Source: Actinomycetota bacterium (GTDB lineage: Bacteria > Actinomycetota > Acidimicrobiia > Acidimicrobiales > JACDEA01). From it: a stretch of DNA of 6,613 nt. The position numbers were made by a program, and so were the translations under genes. The stretch spans positions 1 to 6,613 of the forward strand of contig JACDEA010000131.1 of assembly GCA_013816725.1 (NCBI GenBank). The letters run 5' to 3'. Positions 1 to 4,817 of this stretch are shown piece by piece (the stretch's first letter is position 1; every line of letters starts with the position of its first letter). The notes beneath the pieces are model-generated. The model saw only the letters and a list, made by a program, of their open reading frames with translations. It was not told where the DNA came from and ran no database searches.

Positions 1-124
1 CGGAGTGGCAGACCCCCGAGGCGCCCATGCGCACTTTGATCTCGCCGGCGCGGGGCGCCTCGATCTCGACGTCGCGGATCTCCAGCGGCTGGTTCAGACC
101 GGGAAGGACGGCGGCTTTGTGCAT
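1..124 (-). CDS. Zinc-dependent alcohol dehydrogenase (MDR family), N-terminal fragment
   Basis: Only the first 41 codons are present; the gene reads leftward and leaves the window at base 1. The ATG at 124-122 opens a peptide starting MHKAAVLPGLNQPLEI, followed by EIEAPRAGEIKVRM and GASGVCHS. This is the usual N-terminus of medium-chain, zinc-dependent alcohol dehydrogenases: a beta-strand start (KAAVL), a 'P..GE..V.' turn, and the GVCHS motif whose cysteine (residue 39) is the family's catalytic zinc ligand. The family oxidises alcohols or reduces aldehydes with NAD(P). The substrate cannot be told from this fragment. An AAGGT ribosome site 7 bases upstream supports the start. It is the last visible gene of the minus-strand block, 10 bases after the small membrane protein gene. 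Confidence 0.85.
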   Translation of the reverse strand, partial: MHKAAVLPGLNQPLEIRDVEIEAPRAGEIKVRMGASGVCHS

Positions 125-131
125 GTCGCGG

Positions 132-136
132 ACCTT
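132..136 (-). promoter_or_regulatory. Ribosome binding site of the alcohol dehydrogenase gene
   Basis: AAGGT on the minus strand, 7 bases before the ATG at 124. It overlaps the TAA stop (137-135) of the preceding small gene, so termination there would place the ribosome on the next start. This suggests translational coupling. Confidence 0.55.
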
Positions 137-386
137 ACCCCGGCCTCTCGTCGTCCTCTCTCTGCGCGGCCTTGACCGCGTATCCGAGGACGATGGCGGG
201 GGCCAGCGTGACGGTGGCGACGGTCATGCTCACCGCCACGATCGTGGTGGCACCGGCGGGGAAGCTGGCGAGCAGCGCCCAGAAGAAGGCGACCACGGCA
301 ACGAGCAGCGCGAGGTAGCCGGTGCGCTGACCGGCGCCGGCCAGCCGGGCCAGGCGGGCCCGTCGTTGGGCGACGGGGTCAACCAC
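135..386 (-). CDS. Small two-helix membrane protein (83 aa), unknown function
   Basis: I do not recognise a named family. From the GTG at 386 the product has 83 residues: a basic N-terminus (residues 1-22, with RR, R, R), a hydrophobic helix at about 23-41, a short PAG turn, a second helix at about 47-70, and a charged tail ending in REDDERPG. The positive N-terminal segment and two helices suggest an inner-membrane hairpin with both ends in the cytoplasm. The GTG start overlaps the TGA stop of the glycosyltransferase gene by 8 bases (GTGGTTGA), and AAGGTG lies 4 bases upstream, so this start is preferred. The frame stays open upstream to an ATG at 611, but that stretch lies antiparallel-free inside the glycosyltransferase gene on the same strand and has arginine- and serine-rich shadow composition. 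Its position suggests co-expression with the glycosyltransferase; any role in envelope glycan work is inference. Confidence 0.7.
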   Translation of the reverse strand: MVDPVAQRRARLARLAGAGQRTGYLALLVAVVAFFWALLASFPAGATTIVAVSMTVATVTLAPAIVLGYAVKAAQREDDERPG

Positions 387-1437
387 GCAGCACCTTGTCG
401 AGGCGGGCCGGGAGATCGGCCAGATCGAAATGACGGCGGGCGATCGCGGCGTTGTGGTCGAGGAGCGGCGGCTGCTCGTCGGGCGCCGACAGCCATTCGT
501 CGAGCGGCGCGGCGTCGTCGGCCGCGAACCAGCGGAAGCCGAAGGCGGCCAGCTCGCGGGCGACGGGGTAGTCGCCGATCGCCAACGGCTTGCGGTACGT
601 GGCCGATTCAACCGTGGCGTTGCCGAAGCCCTCCCACGTCGACGGCAGGCAGACCGCGTAGGCGTCGGCGATGTCAGCCGGTTGGTCGCGTACGACGCGT
701 GTGCGCGCCGCGGCGACGAGCGCGTCGAACTCGTCGCGGTACCCGTCCGGCGAACTGACAGTCGACCCGCGGGCCATAGCCCGCGGTTTGGCTGTCAGTT
801 CGGGTGGATCCTCGACGTCGCCGAGCAACCAGTACGTCGCGTCGAGTGCCTCCGCCAGCGCGATCGCTGCCCCCACGTTCTTGCGCGGGAGCGCTCGCGA
901 CGGGTGCAGCAAGAGCCGGTCGCCGCCGCCCAGCCCGAGCTTGTCGCGGGTGGCGCGACGGTCGCCATGAGGCGGGTCGGCGTCGAACGCGTTGTAGATG
1001 GTCGTGGCCGCGATGCCGCGTTCCGCCAGCGCGACGCGGCTCACCTCGTTGATGGTGACGTGGCGCCAGCACGGGTCGTCGGCCACCGGCTCGCTCCACG
1101 CTGCGTACCGCGGTTGCTGCCAGGGAAGGTCGTGATGGCGGATCACCGCGTGGCGCCCGGCCAACGCGGCGGCGACCGCGCGCGCCGCGGCCGGGTTCAG
1201 CGGCGCCAGCGACAGCAGGTTTTCGACGACGACGACGTCGGCGTCGGGCAGCACGACGCGGTCGGGACCGTCGGCACCGATCGCCAGCTCGGGCAGCACG
1301 ACGTCGGCCGCACCGGCACCGGCCATCGTCGTGACCTCGAAGCCCAGCTGCTCGAGGGCCCACGCCCACTTGGCCGCCTCGATGGAAACGCCGTCGGTCC
1401 CGCCCAGGCGGAACGCGACGATCAGTGCTCGCGCCAC
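379..1437 (-). CDS. GT4-type (GT-B fold) glycosyltransferase
   Basis: This cytosolic enzyme is predicted to move a sugar from a nucleotide-sugar donor to an unknown acceptor. From the GTG at 1437 it has 352 residues. The N-terminal half has the glycine-rich LGGTDGVS segment (11-18), where many GT4 enzymes bind the donor phosphates. The C-terminal half carries SRALPRKNVGAAIALAEAL (180-198), with the usual basic donor-site residues R184 and K186. It then has the EX7E signature in STWEGFGNATVESATY (E269 and E277). The start overlaps the end of the DUF5317 gene by 16 bases, and no good Shine-Dalgarno site is seen, so coupled translation is likely. Residues about 211-231 look like an insertion: they are encoded by a 52-base palindrome (751-802), and removing them joins GDVED to GYRDEFDAL, which reads like an ordinary GT4 linker. 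Donor and acceptor are unknown; an envelope glycan or glycolipid is plausible. Confidence 0.85.
   Translation of the reverse strand: MARALIVAFRLGGTDGVSIEAAKWAWALEQLGFEVTTMAGAGAADVVLPELAIGADGPDRVVLPDADVVVVENLLSLAPLNPAAARAVAAALAGRHAVIRHHDLPWQQPRYAAWSEPVADDPCWRHVTINEVSRVALAERGIAATTIYNAFDADPPHGDRRATRDKLGLGGGDRLLLHPSRALPRKNVGAAIALAEALDATYWLLGDVEDPPELTAKPRAMARGSTVSSPDGYRDEFDALVAAARTRVVRDQPADIADAYAVCLPSTWEGFGNATVESATYRKPLAIGDYPVARELAAFGFRWFAADDAAPLDEWLSAPDEQPPLLDHNAAIARRHFDLADLPARLDKVLRG
391..396 (-). promoter_or_regulatory. Ribosome binding site deciding the GTG start of the 83-residue protein
   Basis: AAGGTG on the minus strand, 4 bases before the GTG at 386-384. It lies inside the last codons of the glycosyltransferase gene and favours the short 83-residue product over the longer upstream reading frame. 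Confidence 0.5.
751..802. repeat. 52-base near-perfect palindrome, probable in-frame palindromic element inside the glycosyltransferase
   Basis: The arms 751-774 and 779-802 face each other across a 4-base loop (CATA). The outer 11 pairs are perfect (CGAACTGACAG against CTGTCAGTTCG) and so are the inner 8 (CCGCGGGC against GCCCGCGG). Five positions between them contain two pairs, two G-T oppositions and one mismatch. In plus-strand RNA 23 of 24 positions can pair, counting two G-U wobbles; in the glycosyltransferase mRNA 21 of 24 can. The element is read through in frame and encodes about residues 212-229 (ELTAKPRAMARGSTVSS). It uses codons uncommon in its surroundings (ACA, AAA, GCT, ACT, AGT). 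Size, symmetry and in-frame insertion recall Rickettsia palindromic elements and REP/MITE-type repeats. No second copy and no clear target duplication is visible here. Confidence 0.8.
1244..1303. repeat. 15-base direct repeat spaced 45 bases, within the glycosyltransferase gene
   Basis: TCGGGCAGCACGACG occurs at 1244-1258 and again at 1289-1303, exactly 15 codons apart. On the minus strand it encodes VVLPE (residues 46-50) and VVLPD (61-65). It may be a small internal duplication or convergence of two buried beta-strands. Confidence 0.75.
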
Positions 1438-1970
1438 GGTTTGCTCGGCGGCGGGCGGAGAATCCCGACGATGAGGGTGACGGTGCCGATGCCCAGCACC
1501 AGATCCCCGAAGCTCACGACCTGGCGGATTGCACTGACCGGGATGATGTCGCCGAGGAAGGTGAGGTGGTCGCCGTTGTCCTCCAGGTGGCGCTCGCCGC
1601 GCAAGCGGACGTACGTGGACGCGTCCGGGGTAGGGACGATGCCGGCGTCGACCAGCGCGCCGGCCCGCACCGGCATGCCGGCGTTGATCGCGATGGGAAC
1701 GAGGTTCATCGCCATGCCGACCATGACCACGCCCATCCCGCTGAGGCGGAGGTTCAGCGCGCCGAACGCCAGGAGCAGTACGTAAGAAACAGCAACGAGC
1801 TGCACACCGATGGCACCGACCATTCCCGCTTCGACGATTACTTGCAGGGCGAGGCCGGCCAGCAGGAGTGGCCACAAGTGGAACGTGTGCTCGGGAACGT
1901 GACGGGGGCGGCCACCCACCGCCAGCCCGATGAGCGCGCCGAGCGCCACCGTGATGGCGGTGAACCACAT
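1422..1970 (-). CDS. DUF5317 family integral membrane protein
   Basis: A 182-residue multi-pass inner-membrane protein of unknown function. Hydrophobic segments lie at about 2-19, 32-48, 51-74, 78-97 and 152-171. I assign DUF5317 from three motifs I associate with that family: NAGMPVRAGALVDAG (96-110) after the fourth helix, HLTFLGDIIPV (135-145) in the loop, and VSFGDLVLGIG (152-162) leading into the last helix. The length is typical. The ATG at 1970 is the first codon of a plausible first helix, and a -10-like TAGCGT sits 9 bases upstream, which suits a near-leaderless transcript. It is the first gene of a tightly packed minus-strand block and overlaps the glycosyltransferase by 16 bases, so a role in export, anchoring or assembly of a glycan is possible but not shown. 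The family call comes from memory of motifs, not from a search. Confidence 0.8.
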   Translation of the reverse strand: MWFTAITVALGALIGLAVGGRPRHVPEHTFHLWPLLLAGLALQVIVEAGMVGAIGVQLVAVSYVLLLAFGALNLRLSGMGVVMVGMAMNLVPIAINAGMPVRAGALVDAGIVPTPDASTYVRLRGERHLEDNGDHLTFLGDIIPVSAIRQVVSFGDLVLGIGTVTLIVGILRPPPSKPWREH

Positions 1971-1997
1971 GAGCGGTTCACGCTACCGTCCGCACTC
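1960..1997. promoter_or_regulatory. Compact divergent promoter region with inverted repeat (DUF5317 gene / crotonase gene)
   Basis: Only 27 bases (1971-1997) separate two divergent start codons. On the plus strand TACCGT (1984-1989) lies 8 bases before the GTG at 1998. On the minus strand TAGCGT (1985-1980) lies 9 bases before the ATG at 1970. The two hexamers share the same TA base pairs, and neither start has a Shine-Dalgarno site, so near-leaderless transcripts from a back-to-back promoter are likely. A perfect 7-base inverted repeat, GTGAACC (1960-1966) and GGTTCAC (1975-1981), straddles the DUF5317 start codon and touches the minus-strand -10. It could be an operator. Confidence 0.4.
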
Positions 1998-2786
1998 GTG
2001 AGCGAAGCTTCGGACGAGTTGCTGTACGAGGTGGCCGACGGTGTCGGGCGGGCCACGATCAACCGGCCGCAGCGGCGCAACGCGTTGTCGTGGGGCGTGA
2101 TCAGCGGGTTGCGCGACGTGCTGGCCCGGGCCAAGGACGATCCCGCCGTCCGGGTGATCGTCCTCACCGGTGCGGGCGACAAGGCGTTCTGCGCGGGGGC
2201 CGACCTCACCGGGATGGCGTCGGGCGCCGGCTATCTCGATCTGCACGACGGCCGCGGCCAACTCGCTCGATTGTTCGACGACATGTGGACGCTGGGCAAA
2301 CCGATCATCGCCCGGGTGCGGGGGTACGCGTTGGCCGGTGGCTTCGGCCTGGCTCTTGCTTGTGACTTCATCGTGGCCGCCGACGACGCGCAGTTCGGGA
2401 CGCCGGAGATCAACGTCGGGCTGTGGCCGTACATGATCACCGTGCCGCTCACGCGGTCGATGCCGCCGAAGAAGGCGCTCGAGCTGATGCTTACCGGCCG
2501 CCGGGTCGACGCGGCCGAGGCCGAACGCATCGGCTTCGTGAACCGCGTCGTGCCGGTAGACGCGCTCGACGCGGCCACCGACGAGTTGGCCGCGTCGCTG
2601 GCGGCCAAGTCGCCGGCCATCGTGAAGCTGGGTCGCGACTCGTTCTATTCGGTGTGGGACCAGCCGGCCGCCGAGGCGCTCAAGCTGCTGCACTCGATGC
2701 TCACCATCACGTCGTACACCGAGGACGCGGCCGAAGGCATCGCCGCGTTCGCCGAAAAGCGTGAGCCGCAATGGAAGGGCCGGTGA
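1998..2786 (+). CDS. Crotonase-fold protein (enoyl-CoA hydratase/isomerase family)
   Basis: The product has 262 residues, the usual family length. The first oxyanion-hole segment is CAGADL (65-70) and the second is YALAGGFGLALACD (110-123). A PEINVG segment follows at 136-141, and the C-terminal TGRRVDAAEAERIGFVNRVV region (167-185) is typical of trimeric crotonases. Aligned by eye with rat crotonase, the second catalytic glutamate (Glu164) is kept as E137, but the first (Glu144) is glycine, G117. The usual GAGGTQ stretch is replaced by LWPYMITVP (142-150). It may therefore be an isomerase, a hydratase of an atypical subgroup, or an acyl-CoA-binding protein. The GTG at 1998 is chosen because the preceding in-frame codons overlap the divergent DUF5317 gene and are not family-like. 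The gene probably forms an operon with the carboxyltransferase 6 bases downstream, pointing to branched-chain or fatty acyl-CoA metabolism. Substrate unknown. Confidence 0.88.
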   Translation: MSEASDELLYEVADGVGRATINRPQRRNALSWGVISGLRDVLARAKDDPAVRVIVLTGAGDKAFCAGADLTGMASGAGYLDLHDGRGQLARLFDDMWTLGKPIIARVRGYALAGGFGLALACDFIVAADDAQFGTPEINVGLWPYMITVPLTRSMPPKKALELMLTGRRVDAAEAERIGFVNRVVPVDALDAATDELAASLAAKSPAIVKLGRDSFYSVWDQPAAEALKLLHSMLTITSYTEDAAEGIAAFAEKREPQWKGR

Positions 2787-2792
2787 CCGACC

Positions 2793-4367
2793 GTGGCTGA
2801 CGAACTGCACGACTGGAAGCCGTTGGTCGAGGACCTCCGCGCCCGGCGCGACCAGGCCTACGCCATGGGCGGTCCGGAGCGCATCACCCGCCAACGCGAC
2901 CTGGGCAAGACGCCGGTACGTGAACGCATCGAGCAGCTCCTCGATCCGGGCACGTTCGTCGAGTACGGGTTGCTGGCCGATTCGATGGACCCCGGGTTGC
3001 AAGAAGCCAAGGGGTATCTCGCGGCCGACGGGATGGTGGCCGGCGTCGGCGCCATCGACGGTCGGCGGGTCGCGCTCATGGCGTACGACTTCACGGTGAT
3101 GGCCGGATCGATGGGTGCGGTCGGCGAGCACAAGACGGCGCGGATGCGCGAGGTGGCCCTGCGCCAGCGCATCCCGATGGTGTGGCTGCTGGATTCGGCC
3201 GGCGCCCGCATCCAGGCCACCAGCGGCTCGACGTTCGCGTCGGCCGGTGCGCTGTTCCGCGAGCAGGTCACGCTTTCCGGTGTCGTCCCCCAAGTGGCGG
3301 CCATGCTCGGCCACTGCGCGGCGGGCACCGCGTACATCCCCGCGCTGGCCGACTTCGTGCCGATGGTCAAGGGCATCTCGTCGATGGCGTTGGGCGGCCG
3401 CCACCTCGTCAAGGCGGCTACCGGCGAGGACGTGACCGAGGAGGAGATGGGTGGTTCGGCCGTCCATACGAAGGTGAGCGGCGTGGCCGACCGCGAAGTC
3501 GACAGCGACGAAGAGTGCCTGCGCGTCGTGCGGGCGTACCTGTCGTACTTCCCGGCCAACAACCAGGAACCGCCGCCGCGCCGGGCGGCGACCGACCCTG
3601 CCGACCGCCGGGTCGAGCAGCTCTATGACATCGTGCCCACCGCGCCGCGGCGGGCGTACGACATGTACAGGGTGATCGAAGCCATCGTCGACGACGGTGA
3701 GTACTTCGCCATGAAGCCGGAGTGGGCCAAGAACGTCATCACCTGCTTCGCTCGCTTCGCCGGCCAGCCCGTCGGCGTCGTCGCCAGCCAGCCCAAGGTC
3801 TTGGGCGGCACGCTCGACGTGAACTCGGCGGACAAGGCGGCGCGCTTCGTGTGGCTGTGCGACGCGTTCGCCATACCGCTGGTGTTCCTGCAGGACGTGC
3901 CCGGCTTCATCGTGGGCTCGGCCGTCGAGAAGCAGGGCATCATCCGCCACGGCGCCAAGATGCTCTTCGCCGTGTCCGAAGCCACCGTCCCCAAGATCAC
4001 CGTCGTCCTCCGCAAGGCGTACGGCGCCGGGTACTTCGTTATGAACGGCACCGCCTACGAAGCCGACTACATCGCGGCGTGGCCGACGGCGGAGATCGCG
4101 GTTATGGGGCCCGACGGGATGGTGAACATCATCGCCCGCAAGCAACTGGACGCCTATCCGGAAGGCAAGGAGCGCGACGCGGCGCGCATGGCTATGGCCG
4201 AGGAGCTGCGCAAGAACATCGACCCCTACATCGCCGCCGGCCACGCGCAGGTCGACGACATCATCGATCCGGCCGACACCCGCGCCGCGATCTGTCGGGG
4301 TCTGGCCGTGTCGACCACCAAGGTCGTGCAGCGCCCGTGGCGCAAGCACGGGGTGCTACCGGTCTAG
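2793..4367 (+). CDS. Acyl-CoA carboxylase carboxyltransferase (beta) subunit
   Basis: A 524-residue cytosolic subunit that moves the carboxyl group from biotin to an acyl-CoA, such as propionyl-, methylcrotonyl- or acetyl-CoA. Both halves of the carboxyltransferase are present. The N-domain (about 30-270) has DSAGARIQ (134-141), the oxyanion-hole segment CAAGTAYIP (175-183) and TGEDVTEEEMGG (210-221). The C-domain (about 280-510) has GGTLDVNSADKAARFV (338-353), DVPGFIVG (368-375), GIIRHGAK (382-389), RKAYGAGYFVMNG (407-419) and WPTAEIAVMGPDG (430-442). The length matches PccB/AccD5-type subunits. The residue matching Asp422 of Streptomyces coelicolor PccB, known to set acyl-CoA choice, is phenylalanine here (F415), so the substrate may not be propionyl-CoA. 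GTG 2793 follows the crotonase stop by 6 bases, with GGAAGGG 13 bases upstream. No biotin carboxylase gene is in the window; a free biotin carrier protein is encoded at 6088. Confidence 0.93.
   Translation: MADELHDWKPLVEDLRARRDQAYAMGGPERITRQRDLGKTPVRERIEQLLDPGTFVEYGLLADSMDPGLQEAKGYLAADGMVAGVGAIDGRRVALMAYDFTVMAGSMGAVGEHKTARMREVALRQRIPMVWLLDSAGARIQATSGSTFASAGALFREQVTLSGVVPQVAAMLGHCAAGTAYIPALADFVPMVKGISSMALGGRHLVKAATGEDVTEEEMGGSAVHTKVSGVADREVDSDEECLRVVRAYLSYFPANNQEPPPRRAATDPADRRVEQLYDIVPTAPRRAYDMYRVIEAIVDDGEYFAMKPEWAKNVITCFARFAGQPVGVVASQPKVLGGTLDVNSADKAARFVWLCDAFAIPLVFLQDVPGFIVGSAVEKQGIIRHGAKMLFAVSEATVPKITVVLRKAYGAGYFVMNGTAYEADYIAAWPTAEIAVMGPDGMVNIIARKQLDAYPEGKERDAARMAMAEELRKNIDPYIAAGHAQVDDIIDPADTRAAICRGLAVSTTKVVQRPWRKHGVLPV
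4325..4350. terminator. Hairpin at the convergent gene end (carboxyltransferase / XRE regulator)
   Basis: CGTGC (4325-4329) pairs with GCACG (4346-4350), and inside it GCGCC (4331-4335) pairs with GGCGC (4339-4343) across a 3-base loop. That gives ten pairs interrupted only by A against AA. An alternative 5-pair hairpin, AGCAC (4345-4349) with GTGCT (4353-4357), overlaps it. The structure lies in the last codons of the carboxyltransferase gene and ends just 3' of the XRE stop codon, so it could stop transcription from both sides. There is no T-tract on either strand, so classical intrinsic termination is unproven. Confidence 0.35.
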
Positions 4368-4763
4368 GACGCGCACCTTCGCCAGTGCGTCGCGCAGCGC
4401 GGCGCGCTCGCGGCGATCGTGGGTCAGTTCGAGTAGCACGCGCAGGCGGTCCGGCCAGGCCGGATCATCGGGCGTCGCCTCCAGCAACCGCAGCTGCAAC
4501 TCGACTTCGGTGTAGCGCGCCGCGGTGACCGGCAGGCGCTCGCCCTTGGCCACGGGGTAGCCGGTATCGGCGACCAGCTCGTGGGGTTCGAGCTTAAACA
4601 CGCCGGCGAGCAGCGTGATCGTGCGCTCACTCGGGACGGTGGCTCCGGACTCGAGGTGGGACACGGCGACGCGTGAGATGGCGAGGCGCTCGGCCAACTC
4701 CTGTTGGGTCCAACCCAGGTCGTGGCGGAGCCGGGCGATGCGCTGCCCGAGGATCGTCGTCAT
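4356..4763 (-). CDS. XRE-family helix-turn-helix transcriptional regulator
   Basis: A 135-residue predicted DNA-binding protein. Residues 5-65 form a Cro/C1-type HTH domain: LGQRIARLRHDLGWTQQELA (5-24), then RLAISRVAVSHLESG (26-40) with the recognition helix, then RTITLLAGVFKLEPHEL (47-63). The C-terminal part (80-135) is charged and probably helical, without a recognisable ligand domain or membrane segment. The ATG at 4763 is the natural start because the HTH begins at once. No Shine-Dalgarno site is seen, so the transcript may be leaderless. Its stop codon (TAG, 4358-4356) lies inside the tail of the carboxyltransferase gene, a 12-base tail-to-tail overlap. It is divergent from gmd with 54 bases between, which makes gmd and itself the first targets to suspect. 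That link is inference. Confidence 0.9.
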   Translation of the reverse strand: MTTILGQRIARLRHDLGWTQQELAERLAISRVAVSHLESGATVPSERTITLLAGVFKLEPHELVADTGYPVAKGERLPVTAARYTEVELQLRLLEATPDDPAWPDRLRVLLELTHDRRERAALRDALAKVRVLDR

Positions 4764-4817
4764 CTGCCAACTGGCTTAGCAGACGTCGGTCGTCCCCCCC
4801 GTTACAACTGCATCACG
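4764..4817. promoter_or_regulatory. Divergent XRE / gmd intergenic region with palindromes and a C7 tract
   Basis: These 54 bases are the largest gap in the window and must hold both promoters. GCCA-AC-TGGC (4766-4775) is a small palindrome next to the XRE start. GACG (4782-4785) and CGTC (4791-4794) form another, overlapping GACGTC (4782-4787). A run of seven C (4794-4800) follows, then TTACAAC (4802-4808), a weak -10-like sequence 9 bases before the gmd ATG. On the minus strand TAAGCC (4778-4773) lies 9 bases before the XRE ATG. The palindromes are candidate autoregulatory XRE operators; neither is long enough to be convincing alone. Confidence 0.35.

Noticed and set aside
1225..1236. (GAC)4 run as a possible unstable microsatellite
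   Set aside because: It encodes a run of valines in a buried beta-strand on the minus strand; four triplets are too few to suggest instability.
430..1785. A 451-codon plus-strand open frame opposite the glycosyltransferase and DUF5317 genes
   Set aside because: Composition is that of an antisense shadow, with no motifs or signal, and it spans two recognisable minus-strand proteins.
1425..1997. In-frame extension of the first crotonase by about 190 codons upstream
   Set aside because: It runs antisense through the DUF5317 gene, is not family-like, and the protein from GTG 1998 already has full crotonase length.
1983..4349. A 788-codon open frame on the minus strand across the crotonase and carboxyltransferase genes
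   Set aside because: Its product is rich in Arg, His, Asp and Gly with no domain pattern, while the opposite strand encodes two clear enzymes. Long antisense frames are expected in GC-rich genes with strong third-position bias.
4576..4594. 6-pair hairpin AGCTCG / CGAGCT inside the XRE gene
   Set aside because: Short, with a 7-base loop and away from any gene end; expected by chance at this GC content and window size.
4704..4817. In-frame 38-codon N-terminal extension of gmd
   Set aside because: It overlaps the XRE start region, and in Gmd proteins the GxxGxxG motif lies near the N-terminus, as it does from ATG 4818.
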